In this document: in pieces, positions 25,243 through 33,570 of the stretch
Layout of the letters: every line of letters starts with the position of its first letter
How positions within the stretch are numbered: the stretch's first letter is position 1
Assembly: GCA_958415625.1 (NCBI GenBank)
Contig: CATYZI010000006.1
Coordinates: 1 to 64,000, forward strand
From: an uncultured Collinsella sp.
GTDB taxonomy: Bacteria > Actinomycetota > Coriobacteriia > Coriobacteriales > Coriobacteriaceae
Direction of reading: 5' to 3'
DNA: 64,000 nucleotides
Notes under the pieces: model-generated
Seen by the model: only the letters and a program-made list of their open reading frames with translations
What the model was told of the DNA's origin: nothing
Database searches by the model: none
Translations under genes and position numbers: made by a program

Positions 25243-26403
25243 TTACTTGGATAGCTCGTCGGCGAGGGCCTCGATCTGCGCGCGCGAGGCGTCGTTGAGC
25301 GAACCCAGGACGGTCACCTTGTTCTGCGTCAGGGTAATGTCCTTCATGCCCTCGAGCTCCTTGGTCATGACCTTGGCAGCGGCAGGCGCCCAGGAACCGG
25401 CCTCGACAAGCGCCACGGTACGGTTCTGGTAGGCATGCTCGGCGAGCGTGTGGATGAAGGTGCTCATGAACGGGAAGATCTCGCCCTGGTAGGTGATGGA
25501 AGCGAGCACCAGACGGTCGTAGCGGAACGCGTCCTCAACGGCCTCGGCCATATCATCGCGAGCAAGGTCGAAGACGGAGACCTTCTGGCCGCGAGCCTCG
25601 AGTGCCGCGGTGAGCTCCTCGACGGCTGCCTTCAGGTGGCCGTACACGCTCGCATAGGCAATGGTGATGCCCTCGTCCTCGGGCTGATAGCTCGACCAGG
25701 TGTTGTAGGTGTCGAGGTAGTAGCCCAGGTTCTCGGTTAGCACGGGGCCATGGAGCGGACAGATAACCTGGATGTCCAGATCGGCGGCCTTCTTAAGCAC
25801 GGCCTGCACGAACTTGCCGAACTTTCCCACGATGCCAAAGTAGTAACGGCGTGCCTCGCAGGCCCACCCTTCCGGATCTTCGATGTCATTGGCACCAAAC
25901 TTGCCAAAGCCATCGGCACTAAAGAGCACCTTATCGGTGGACTCGTAAGAGAACAGCACCTCAGGCCAGTGCACGTTGGGGGCGCCGACAAAGGTCAGGC
26001 TGTGACCGCCCAGATCGAGCACGTCGCCCTCTTTGACGACCATCTTGCGCTCGGGGTAATCGGTACCAAAGTAGTTGACCATCATGCGGAAGGCACCCAT
26101 ACTGGCCACGATCTGGGCCTGGGGATAGCGCTCCATAAAGGCGGCGATGCCGGCGGAGTGGTCGGGCTCCATGTGGTGGACGACCAGGTAATCGGGCGTG
26201 CGACCGTCGAGCACGGCCTCGATGTTGCCGAGCCACTCGTCAACAAAACCGCCGTCAACCGAATCGGCGACAGCGATCTTCTCGCCCAAGATTACGTAGC
26301 TGTTGTATGCCATACCGTTCTCGGACACGTCGTACTGGCCCTCGAACAGGTCAATGTCGTGATCGTCGACGCCAACGTAGCGGATATCCTTGGTGATCTC
26401 CAT
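25243..26403 (-). CDS. Flavodiiron protein (FprA-type oxygen/NO reductase)
   Basis: A 386-aa cytoplasmic enzyme that reduces O2 to water or NO to N2O, protecting an anaerobe. Residues 1-245 form the metallo-beta-lactamase-like diiron domain with the ligand set HHMEPDHS, a His in NVHWPEVL, an Asp in LFSADGFGKF and a His in CPLHGPVL. Residues 255-386 are a flavodoxin domain (IAYASVYGHLKAAVEEL) that holds FMN. No rubredoxin domain is fused, so the electron donor is separate. Start MEITKDIRY has AGGAGG ten bases upstream. A GACGGGCTC-containing hairpin lies in its leader. Confidence 0.92.
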   Translation of the reverse strand: MEITKDIRYVGVDDHDIDLFEGQYDVSENGMAYNSYVILGEKIAVADSVDGGFVDEWLGNIEAVLDGRTPDYLVVHHMEPDHSAGIAAFMERYPQAQIVASMGAFRMMVNYFGTDYPERKMVVKEGDVLDLGGHSLTFVGAPNVHWPEVLFSYESTDKVLFSADGFGKFGANDIEDPEGWACEARRYYFGIVGKFGKFVQAVLKKAADLDIQVICPLHGPVLTENLGYYLDTYNTWSSYQPEDEGITIAYASVYGHLKAAVEELTAALEARGQKVSVFDLARDDMAEAVEDAFRYDRLVLASITYQGEIFPFMSTFIHTLAEHAYQNRTVALVEAGSWAPAAAKVMTKELEGMKDITLTQNKVTVLGSLNDASRAQIEALADELSK

Positions 26404-26532
26404 CAGGCAAAGCCTCCTAGATAGACAAAAGAGCCCGTCTATCATAGCACTCGGCCGTATCTCAACAGCTATCTGCCGGCATCCTTACCATTTGTTATTG
26501 AAGCGCGGCAACACGCCGTTGACCTGCGGAAA

Positions 26533-27564
26533 CTATGAGCGCGGAGCCGCTGTGGTATGTCGAACGATGAGCTGGCCGGGGATACGGATGGCGACGGTCT
26601 TGCCCGGCACCCCCTCCTTAGGGACCGCATGCTCAAACACCTCGCGTCCGCGCTGATGCAGATCGAATCGCACGGTCGTGAGCTCGTTGTGTGCGACAAA
26701 ATCGTCGAGCGAATCGTCGACGCCCACCACACTCACGTCCTCGGGCACGCGCAGGCCACTATCGCGCAGCGCGGCGATGGCGCCGTTTGCCATCTGGTCG
26801 TTTGCCGCATAGATCGCCGTCATGGCGCGGTCGTGTTCTGCCAGATACCTGCCGGCCTCGTAGCCGCTGTTGGCAGACCAGTCGCCCTCGAGCGGCTCTG
26901 CCGGCTCGATATGCCTGCGCTCGAGCGCGTCTTGCCAACCGGCGCGGCGGAACTGCTCGTCCACCGAGAAGGACGGGCCGCCGATATAGCGAATCTGTTC
27001 GTGACCAAGCTCAAACAGGTGATCCATAAGCAGCAGCGAGCAGCCGTAATGGTCGGAGTCGACCGTGGTCACGCGCGGATGCGCATACATGGTGACGATA
27101 ACCGTGCCGATTCCCGGCAGCGGATCAAACGTCTCAAAGTCGGGCGCCATGCGGCTCATGCCGATGATGATGCCATCGACCGGCAGGGCCGCCATGCGAC
27201 GCGTGGCTTCGGCAAGCGAAAACTCCTCGGTCTTGGACATCTCGACTAGCGTGATGGCACAGCCGTGCTCGCGAGCGGCGCTGGCGATGCCGTCGATCAT
27301 TGAGAGGTTGCCAAACTTGGTGACATCGTTGATGCACAGGCCGACCGAATGGTAACGGCCATCGCGCAGCGAGCGACCGGCATAACTCGGACGAAAGCCG
27401 AGCTCTTGCATCGCGGCCTGCACGCGCTGGCGCGTCTGCTCGTTAACGTTGGGCAAGCCGTTGGCGACGCGCGAAACCGTCTGCTGCGAAACGCCAGCAG
27501 CACGGGCGACGTCAGCCATGGAGACCGGACGCGTACCTGTATCGTTGGACGGGCGCCTTGCCAC
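26533..27564 (-). CDS. LacI-family regulator of the galactose operon
   Basis: A 343-aa repressor, divergent from galKT. The DNA-binding domain (SMADVARAAGVSQQTVSRVANGLPNV) is at residues 15-40, followed by the periplasmic-binding-protein-like sensor (VDGIIIGMSR, YAANDQMANGAIAAL, VVGVDDSLDDFV). Start is a GTG with AAGG upstream. Three copies of a TGTTAACGTACTCATA-type operator lie between it and galK, one near its own promoter, so it probably represses both itself and galKT. It is related to the three lac regulators at 35595, 40497 and 45513. Confidence 0.88.
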   Translation of the reverse strand: MARRPSNDTGTRPVSMADVARAAGVSQQTVSRVANGLPNVNEQTRQRVQAAMQELGFRPSYAGRSLRDGRYHSVGLCINDVTKFGNLSMIDGIASAAREHGCAITLVEMSKTEEFSLAEATRRMAALPVDGIIIGMSRMAPDFETFDPLPGIGTVIVTMYAHPRVTTVDSDHYGCSLLLMDHLFELGHEQIRYIGGPSFSVDEQFRRAGWQDALERRHIEPAEPLEGDWSANSGYEAGRYLAEHDRAMTAIYAANDQMANGAIAALRDSGLRVPEDVSVVGVDDSLDDFVAHNELTTVRFDLHQRGREVFEHAVPKEGVPGKTVAIRIPGQLIVRHTTAAPRS

Positions 27565-27656
27565 TGGATCACCTTCACCCTTGCGAGATCTGAATAGCGT
27601 GCATGCCGGCCCCGTGCAGAAATGAGCCCGCGCGGAGGGCCGCTATCGTCGGACGC

Positions 27657-27672
27657 ATGTTAACGTACTCTA
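27657..27672. promoter_or_regulatory. gal operator a
   Basis: ATGTTAACGTACTCTA, closest to the regulator gene; one base off the other two copies in the distal half. Confidence 0.6.
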
Positions 27673-27777
27673 CTTTTTCTATCTGCACCTCTTCTGCTTT
27701 ATAAGTCCATACGGCAGTACCGTTCACGGCTGTATTTCTACCGATTACCAGATTCTCAAAAAGTGACAAGCGATGTG

Positions 27778-27796
27778 TTATGAGTACGTTAACATA
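27778..27796. promoter_or_regulatory. gal operator b (inverted)
   Basis: TTATGAGTACGTTAACATA, the inverted form of operator c; an 18-bp pseudo-palindrome around CG with half-sites TATGTTA and TATGAGT. ACCGTTCACGG at 27719-27729 lies upstream. Confidence 0.7.
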
Positions 27797-27844
27797 GCCC
27801 GTAACGTGCGGTATCGTGAACACTTGGTTCATGCCGCTTCAAGT

Positions 27845-27862
27845 TGTTAACGTACTCATAAC
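27845..27862. promoter_or_regulatory. gal operator c
   Basis: TGTTAACGTACTCATAAC, 40 bases before the galK start, well placed to block transcription. Its centre is about 67 bases from operator b. Confidence 0.7.
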
Positions 27863-27902
27863 GACGCAAAACTCACCCGTGCGCACCAAGGAAAGGACCC
27901 CC

Positions 27903-29108
27903 ATGACCACCCCCGACGAAAAGACATTCGCCACGCTCACCAAGCTGTTTGAGGAGGAGTTTGGCCCCATCGGCGACCGCCAGGTGCTCTATGTGCACGC
28001 GCCCGGCCGCTCCGAGATCAGCGGCAACCACACCGACCACGAGGGCGGCCACGTCATCGCCGGCTCGCTCGATGTCGCCGTCGACGGCATTGCCGTGGCA
28101 ACCGACACCGACAAGGTCCGTGTTGCCGACGAGGGCTACCCCACGTTTGAGATCACGCTCGACACGCTAGATGTTCAGGAGTCCGAGAAGGGCACGTCCG
28201 CGAGCCTCGTTCGCGGCATGGCCCACGAAATTGCAGCTCTGGGCGTTGAGCCCCACGGCTTCGACTTCGCCTTTACCTGCTCCGTTCCCTCGGGCGGCGG
28301 CCTTTCGAGCTCCGCTGCCGTCGAGGCTGCGTACGGCCGCGCCATGGAGACCCTCTGGGGCGCGCCCGCCATTGAGCCCGTCGCGCTTGCGCAGATGAGC
28401 CAGCGCACCGAGAACAACTACTACGGCAAGCCCTGTGGTCTGATGGACCAGGCCGCCGTGTGCCTGGGCGGCCTCGCCTACATGGACTTCGAGGACCAGG
28501 CTCAGCCTAAAACTCAAAAGCTCGAGCTCAACTTTGAGGATCACGGCTATGCGCTCGTGCTCGTTAAGGTTGGTGCCGACCATGTGGCAGCTACCGACGA
28601 CTACGCCGCCGTTCCGCGCGAGATGCAGGACGTCGCCGCCGAGTTTGGCAAGGCACGCCTGTGCGAGGTAAACGTTGCCGACTTTGACGCCAAGCTCCCC
28701 GAGCTGCGCGCCAAGCTGGGCGACCGCGCCTGCCTGCGCGCCGTTCACTACTGGTACGAGAACGGCCTGGTCGACAAGCGCTGGGCAGCTCTGAACGCCG
28801 GCGACATCGACCAGTTCCTGGTCCTGACGCGCGAGTCCGGCGCCAGCTCTGCCATGTACCTGCAGAATGTCGTTGCCAAACTGGGCTCCGAGCAGCCCTC
28901 CATGTATGCCCTGGCGCTGGCCGAGCACGTGCTCGACGGCCGCGGCGCCGTTCGTATTCACGGCGGCGGCTTTGGTGGCACCATCCAGGCTTTCGTGCCG
29001 CTCGACCTGGTCGACACCTTCATTGCCAAGATGAACGGCTGGCTGGGCGAAGGCTCTGCCCGCCACTACGCGATTTCTGACAAGGGGGCTTACGCGGCAT
29101 GGCTGTAA
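27903..29108 (+). CDS. galK: Galactokinase
   Basis: Phosphorylates galactose to galactose-1-phosphate, first committed step of the Leloir pathway. The 401-aa GHMP kinase has the galactokinase signature in the variant form GRSEISGNHTDHEGG near residue 36, the phosphate loop PSGGGLSSSAAVE near 125 and the C-terminal RIHGGGFGGTIQAF. Start MTTPDEK has GGAAAGGA upstream; the longer frame upstream covers the operators and is not translated. It overlaps galT by ten bases, so the two are translationally coupled. Confidence 0.95.
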   Translation: MTTPDEKTFATLTKLFEEEFGPIGDRQVLYVHAPGRSEISGNHTDHEGGHVIAGSLDVAVDGIAVATDTDKVRVADEGYPTFEITLDTLDVQESEKGTSASLVRGMAHEIAALGVEPHGFDFAFTCSVPSGGGLSSSAAVEAAYGRAMETLWGAPAIEPVALAQMSQRTENNYYGKPCGLMDQAAVCLGGLAYMDFEDQAQPKTQKLELNFEDHGYALVLVKVGADHVAATDDYAAVPREMQDVAAEFGKARLCEVNVADFDAKLPELRAKLGDRACLRAVHYWYENGLVDKRWAALNAGDIDQFLVLTRESGASSAMYLQNVVAKLGSEQPSMYALALAEHVLDGRGAVRIHGGGFGGTIQAFVPLDLVDTFIAKMNGWLGEGSARHYAISDKGAYAAWL

Positions 29109-30727
29109 TGACCGACGTGCGCGAGGCTGCACAGGGCCTCATCGAATATGCCATCCACCGATCGATGATCGGACAGGACGACCGTATCTGGGCATACAAC
29201 ACCATTCTCGAGTGCATCGGTGCTACGGGCCCGGCGCTTGACATGGCCTGGGCGCTCCAGGTTGAGAAACTCTCGCTCTTGCACCCCGATACACTCCCCG
29301 ACTTTGACCTTGAAGGCACGCTTGCCGCGCTTTCCGAGGCCGCCGTTGTCAACGGTGCTGCCGAGGACACGGCGTCGGGCCGCGACCGCATCGCCATGCG
29401 CATCATGGGCGCGCTCATGCCGAGGCCTTCGGTTGTAAACGAGGAATTCAATGGGCGTATGGGCGTCAACGAGCCCCGTGCCGCGACCGACTGGTTCTAC
29501 GGCCTGTGCTGCGACGCCGGCTACGTGCGCCGTGCCGCCATCGCGCGCAACATCAAATGGAGCACCCCCACCAACTGGGGCGATCTTGAGATCACCATCA
29601 ACCTGTCCAAGCCTGAGAAGGACCCGCGCGATATCGCCGCGGCAGGTGCAGCCAAGAACACGGGCGAGAAGTATCCCGCCTGCCAGCTCTGCATCGAAAA
29701 CGAGGGCTATCCCGGACGCTCCGCCGCAGCCGACGGCGGCGCTCACCCCGCCCGCCAGAATCTGCGTGTTATCCCCATCCAGCTCGACGGCGAGCGTTGG
29801 GGCTTCCAGTACAGCCCGTACGCGTACTTTAACGAGCACTGCATTGCCATGAGCTCCGAGCATCGTCCGATGCACGTCGACCGCAAGGGCCTGACCTGCC
29901 TGCTCGATTTTGTGGACCTGTTCCCGCATTACTTCATCGGCTCCAACGCCGACCTGCCCATCGTGGGCGGCTCGATTCTGTCGCACGACCACTTCCAGGG
30001 CGGCGCGCACGAGTTCCCCATGATGCACGCCGCCGAGGTCTCGCAGTTTAGCGTGCCCGGTTTTGACCAGGTCAGCGGTACCGTGCTGCAGTGGCCGCTC
30101 TCGGTGCTGCGTCTGCGCTCGCACGACCGCGCTCAGCTGCTCGGCGCTGCCGAGAAGATTATCCTCGCCTGGCGCGAGTGGACCGATGAATCGGTGGGCG
30201 TCATCGCGCACACAGCCGATGGCGTGGCGCACAACACCGTGACGCCCGCCATCCGCCGCGTCGACTCCCGCGGCAATGCCGGCGGCGAAATCTACGAGGC
30301 CTACCTGGCGCTTCGCTGCAACATCACGACCGACGAGCATCCGCTGGGCGTGTTTCACCCGCATGCCGAGTATCACCACATTAAGAAGGAGAACATCGGC
30401 CTGATCGAGGTCATGGGCCTGGCGATTTTGCCGCCGCGCTTGGTTCCCGAGCTCGGCGCTGTCCGCGAGCACCTGCTGGCGGCCAAGGCCGATGCCAGCT
30501 ACGACCTTGCCAGCGCGCTCGAGGGCGACGACCTTTGCCGCAGCCACGCCGCGTGGGCCGAGGACGTCTACGCCCGCCGCGCCGACGAGCTTACGGCGGA
30601 CAACGCCATCGATATCCTGCACGAGGAGGTCGGCGTGGTGTTTGGCCACGTACTCGACAACGCCGGCGTCTTTAAGTGGGACGAAGCCGGCCGCGCCGCC
30701 CAGCAGCGCTTTATCGACTCGCTGTAA
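29099..30727 (+). CDS. galT: UDP-glucose--hexose-1-phosphate uridylyltransferase, family 2
   Basis: Transfers UMP from UDP-glucose to galactose-1-phosphate. At 542 aa it belongs to the longer Gram-positive GalT family 2, with GGSILSHDHFQGG (nucleophile-region His) near residue 300, LPIVG just before, and GVFHPHAEYHHIKKENIGLIEVMGLAILP. Start overlaps the galK end; AAGGGGG is ten bases upstream. UDP-galactose epimerase (galE) is not in the window. The stop codon lies within a GGGGACGGAGG-type hairpin, and a strong terminator follows. Confidence 0.94.
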   Translation: MAVMTDVREAAQGLIEYAIHRSMIGQDDRIWAYNTILECIGATGPALDMAWALQVEKLSLLHPDTLPDFDLEGTLAALSEAAVVNGAAEDTASGRDRIAMRIMGALMPRPSVVNEEFNGRMGVNEPRAATDWFYGLCCDAGYVRRAAIARNIKWSTPTNWGDLEITINLSKPEKDPRDIAAAGAAKNTGEKYPACQLCIENEGYPGRSAAADGGAHPARQNLRVIPIQLDGERWGFQYSPYAYFNEHCIAMSSEHRPMHVDRKGLTCLLDFVDLFPHYFIGSNADLPIVGGSILSHDHFQGGAHEFPMMHAAEVSQFSVPGFDQVSGTVLQWPLSVLRLRSHDRAQLLGAAEKIILAWREWTDESVGVIAHTADGVAHNTVTPAIRRVDSRGNAGGEIYEAYLALRCNITTDEHPLGVFHPHAEYHHIKKENIGLIEVMGLAILPPRLVPELGAVREHLLAAKADASYDLASALEGDDLCRSHAAWAEDVYARRADELTADNAIDILHEEVGVVFGHVLDNAGVFKWDEAGRAAQQRFIDSL

Positions 30728-30760
30728 TGATCCCTTGGGGACGGAGGAAAACGGATCATT
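30726..30760 (+). repeat. GGGGACGGAGG-core hairpin at the galT stop codon
   Basis: Arms AATGATCC / GGATCATT enclose GGGGACGGAGGAAAAC. The galT stop is part of the left arm. A copy with the same arms and core straddles the stop codon of the EIIB gene at 54254. Confidence 0.75.
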
Positions 30761-30774
30761 TCGTCTTCAAGACA

Positions 30775-30815
30775 ACGGCGCCCGCCGGCAACATCGCCGG
30801 CGGGCGCCGTTTTTT
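30775..30815 (+). terminator. galKT terminator
   Basis: Perfect stem ACGGCGCCCGCCGGC / GCCGGCGGGCGCCGT with a six-base loop, followed by six T. Confidence 0.92.
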
Positions 30816-30828
30816 GAGTGTAGTCATT

Positions 30829-30868
30829 GGGGATGTTCTTAAACGACTGGTCATTAAAGAACGTCCCC
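30829..30868. repeat. GGGGACGTTCTT hairpin, copy 2
   Basis: GGGGATGTTCTT / AAGAACGTCCCC stem with one G-T pair and a loop carrying CGACTGGTC. It is followed by the 66-bp hairpin, as at the left end of the window. Confidence 0.65.
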
Positions 30869-30882
30869 GACGACTAATGACT

Positions 30883-30948
30883 CGAGCGTGGAAAATCTCC
30901 CACTTTGAGCTCGTATGGGCACCAAAAGCGGGAGATTATCCACGCTCG
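30883..30948. repeat. 66-bp covarying hairpin (family D), copy 2
   Basis: 19-bp arms CGAGCGTGGAAAATCTCCC / GGGAGATTATCCACGCTCG, 28-base loop. Compared with 1540-1605, an A-T pair in the arms has become C-G on both sides, so pairing is kept. Confidence 0.75.
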
Positions 30949-30969
30949 TTCTATTAGGAGTCGCAACCG

Positions 30970-31905
30970 CTACAACTCTACGACCTCAACGCCGTTGTAA
31001 ATCTCGTCCCAGCGGTCCATGACCAGGTGGCCGGTCTTGGGATCCATGGCGTTGAGCTTGCCGCAGGTATTGGCGGTCTTGAGCACCGTGACGTCGTCGG
31101 CACCAGCAGCAATGGCATGCGCAAAGCCGGCGATGGTCGAGTCGCCGGAACCCGTCGCGTTCACAGCCGCAATCGCGGGCGTCTTGGCGCGGAACGCGCG
31201 GCCCTCGTGGAAGCCCACCGAACCGGCAGCGCCCATCGAAACGACGACCCAGGGAATACCGGCAAAGCGGCCATCGGCGGCAAGCGCCTCGCGCAGGGCA
31301 TCGACATCATCGGTCGTAAAGGACGTACCCAGCAGGCCGTTAATCTCGGTCAGGTTGGGCTTTACGAGCTCAGGCTTAGCGTCGGACTCCAGCGCGGCCT
31401 CCAGCGATGCGCCCGAGGTGTCGAGCAGCACCTTGGCGCCCGCCTCTTCGGCGATCTTGACGAGCTCGGCATAGTAGCCGGCATCGACGCCACGCGGCAG
31501 CGAGCCCGAAAGCGTCACAACGTCAGCCTTCGCTGCAAGCTCGGCGAACTTGGCCGTAAAGGCCTCGAGCTCGGCTGGGACGATCTGTGGGCCGCTCTCC
31601 AGCAGCTCGGTCTGATTACCCTCGTGCAGAATATTCAGGCAAATGCGCGTCTCACCGGCGATGGGCACAAAGTCATTCTTGACATCATCGGCATCCATGA
31701 GCTCGGCCATATAGGCACCCATGTGCCCGCCAAGCAAGCCGGTTGCAAGTACGTCGTCGCCCAGCTGCAACAGCACGCGGCTCACGTTGAGGCCCTTGCC
31801 GCCAGCGGTCTTTTCGGGCGTCACGCGGTTAACATCGTCGATGATCAGCTTGTCGAGCTGATAGCGCGTATCGATCGACGGGTTCATGGTAACGGTCAGA
31901 ATCAT
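30970..31905 (-). CDS. lacC: Tagatose-6-phosphate kinase (PfkB family), copy 1
   Basis: Phosphorylates tagatose-6-phosphate to the 1,6-bisphosphate. The 311-aa PfkB-family protein has MILTVTMNPSIDTRYQLD at the N-terminus, GGKGLNVSRVL near residue 36, and the C-terminal NATGSGDSTIAGFAHAI with the catalytic Asp. It follows lacA and lacB on the same strand, which favours LacC over 1-phosphofructokinase. A paralogue at 55854-56789 is nearly 90% identical by eye. Start ATG has AGGAGT upstream. Confidence 0.87.
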   Translation of the reverse strand: MILTVTMNPSIDTRYQLDKLIIDDVNRVTPEKTAGGKGLNVSRVLLQLGDDVLATGLLGGHMGAYMAELMDADDVKNDFVPIAGETRICLNILHEGNQTELLESGPQIVPAELEAFTAKFAELAAKADVVTLSGSLPRGVDAGYYAELVKIAEEAGAKVLLDTSGASLEAALESDAKPELVKPNLTEINGLLGTSFTTDDVDALREALAADGRFAGIPWVVVSMGAAGSVGFHEGRAFRAKTPAIAAVNATGSGDSTIAGFAHAIAAGADDVTVLKTANTCGKLNAMDPKTGHLVMDRWDEIYNGVEVVEL

Positions 31906-32245
31906 GTTGGACTCCTGTTTAGAAAACCGGCCCGCGCCCCCTCACAGAAACGCGAGCCGTCAATTAAAAAGCCGCAGAATGCCGGGTACCGCCAAAACGA
32001 AGCACACAAGCTCAGCAAGCAAAAGTGTTATCAGAGCAGTTCGCTTGCCAGACGGCTTCGCAACAACAGGGGCGACCCCACAGGCACCCCCAACGTCAGC
32101 GTGAAGCCAGCTGGCGAGGCAAGGTGCCTTGAAGCGAGGCGGCATTGACCTTCTGGCCATGCCACTGAAGCTGAACGGCAGCTCGCCCGCCAGATGGCTT
32201 CGCAGCGTCGACTGGTCTGGCGTTCGGTAGAACGCCGGAACCCCA
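31906..32245. other. Gap between lacB and lacC with degenerate repeats
   Basis: No ORF with coding character. It holds a copy of the GGCATTGACC-TTCTGG hairpin (32141-32163), two similar GCCAGAyGGCTTCGCA tracts (near 32047 and 32191) and a tight hairpin GGCGTTC-GGTA-GAACGCC (32220-32237). Confidence 0.4.
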
Positions 32246-32770
32246 CTAGTCGTGATACTCGCCGCGGTCCCACTTCTCGAGGAACTCGTCAAAGAAGTGC
32301 GGGTCAGCCTGAGCCTCGGCATCGGCCTTATTGCAAGCGTCGATCTTGGCGATCAGGGCATCGTGCTCGGGGGTCTTCTCGTAGGGCTCCTCCAGGAAGG
32401 CAAGCATGATGTCGGCCATCAGGAACTCGCCGGTAATCTTGCCGCCAAAGCCCACGATGTTGGCGTTGAGCTCGCGACGGGCATACAGGGCAGAGGTCAT
32501 GTCGCGGACCAGGGCGCAGCGAGCGCCGGGAACCTTGTTGACGGCGTTGGTGATGCCGATGCCGGTGCCGCACAGGGCCACGCCAAAGTCGGCCTTGCCG
32601 CTGGCAACAGCCTCGCCCACGGCCTTACCGTAAATGGGATAGTGCGTACGGGTGTGGCTGTAGGTGCCGCAGTCAAGCACCTTGTAGCCAGCCTGCTCCA
32701 GGCGGTCGGCCAGATAGATCTTCTCGTCCGTAACGATATGGTCGCAACCGATTGCGATGGTCTTCTTCAT
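32246..32770 (-). CDS. lacB: Galactose-6-phosphate isomerase subunit LacB
   Basis: With LacA it converts galactose-6-phosphate to tagatose-6-phosphate. The 174-aa protein has the RpiB/LacAB fold: [13 protein letters not shown] at the start, [29 protein letters not shown] in the middle with the catalytic Cys, and [14 protein letters not shown]. Length matches LacB (171 aa in staphylococci). Start ATG has AAAGGACG upstream. It lies about 60 bases behind lacA. Confidence 0.92.
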   Translation of the reverse strand: MKKTIAIGCDHIVTDEKIYLADRLEQAGYKVLDCGTYSHTRTHYPIYGKAVGEAVASGKADFGVALCGTGIGITNAVNKVPGARCALVRDMTSALYARRELNANIVGFGGKITGEFLMADIMLAFLEEPYEKTPEHDALIAKIDACNKADAEAQADPHFFDEFLEKWDRGEYHD

Positions 32771-32833
32771 CAGAACGTCCTTTCGTCTGAATTCACAAGT
32801 TGAGATAGAAGTTCGAGTTCTCGGTGGCTCTCG

Positions 32834-33262
32834 TTAGGCCATCTTATTGAGCATGTCGACACGGATCTGGTGACGGCCGCCGGCGTACTGGGCGCGTAGG
32901 AACTCGCGGGCGATCTTCTTGGCGACCTCGGTGCCCACAACGCCCGGGCCCATGGTGACCATGCGCGAGCCGTTGTGTTCGCGGGTCATGTAAGCGGAAC
33001 GCTCATCGGAAATGTTGGCGACGACCATGCCCTTGATCTTGACGGCGGCCATATAGGAGCCGACGCCGTACTTATCGAATGCGAAGCCCTGGGAATCCTT
33101 GTGCTCCAGCAGGTCCTTGGCAACGGCGGTGGCGGAATCGACAAAGTCCGCGGCAGGGGTCTCGGAATAGTCGACGACCTCGTGACCGTCGGCGATGAGC
33201 ATCTCCTTGATGGACTCCTTCATCGACATACCGTCGGCATCGGAAGCGATTACAACTCTCAT
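32834..33262 (-). CDS. lacA: Galactose-6-phosphate isomerase subunit LacA
   Basis: The smaller subunit, 142 aa, of the RpiB fold: MRVVIASDADGMSMKESIKEML, GHEVVDYSETPAADF and QGFAFDKYGVGSYMAAVKIKGM. The Cys of the RpiB active site is absent, as usual in LacA, and LacB supplies it. First gene of the lacABC operon. Its upstream gap holds GAACA-repeat operators and an ACCGTTCGCGG motif. Start ATG has AAGGAGG upstream. Confidence 0.9.
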   Translation of the reverse strand: MRVVIASDADGMSMKESIKEMLIADGHEVVDYSETPAADFVDSATAVAKDLLEHKDSQGFAFDKYGVGSYMAAVKIKGMVVANISDERSAYMTREHNGSRMVTMGPGVVGTEVAKKIAREFLRAQYAGGRHQIRVDMLNKMA

Positions 33263-33369
33263 GACATCCTCCTTGAGAGATACGCAGGTGCGTAGTTTCT
33301 GTTTGGAAGTGTTGAATCGCGTTCAGGTCCGGGCATCTGAATGTGCGGTTCTTCACTGTTCATGTTTAT

Positions 33370-33388
33370 TTGAACACATTCGAACATT
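33370..33388. promoter_or_regulatory. LacR-type operator 1 at lacA
   Basis: TTGAACACATTCGAACATT: two GAACA units ten bases apart, as at lacF and at the DeoR-family gene 51905. Confidence 0.55.
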
Positions 33389-33412
33389 AACTGCAACAAT
33401 AATTTGTTTGTC

Positions 33413-33444
33413 TTTGTTCTTTTTTGAACAAATACCGTTCGCGG
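33413..33444. promoter_or_regulatory. LacR-type operator 2 and ACCGTTCRCGG motif at lacA
   Basis: TTTGTTC-T6-GAACAAA palindrome (33413-33432) directly followed by ACCGTTCGCGG (33434-33444). Confidence 0.55.
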
Positions 33445-33503
33445 ATGGTTGCTGACCGTTTGGACTCAGAAAAGGCCCGGCTTACCGCGCATTCAACAAA
33501 CAA

Positions 33504-33536
33504 AAGGGCGGCCGAGAACGTGTCTCGGCCGCCCTT
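33504..33536 (-). terminator. Terminator of the membrane protein gene
   Basis: Stem GGGCGGCCGAGA / TCTCGGCCGCCC with a short loop; on the minus strand it is followed by TTTTGTTTGTT. Confidence 0.85.
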
Positions 33537-33570
33537 CGGCGGTATGCCCCAGTATATACAGCTGTTTTAG

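Noticed and set aside
30970..31905. 1-phosphofructokinase (FruK)
   Set aside because: Same PfkB subfamily, but the gene is in an operon with lacA and lacB and there is no fructose PTS nearby; tagatose-6-phosphate kinase is the better name.
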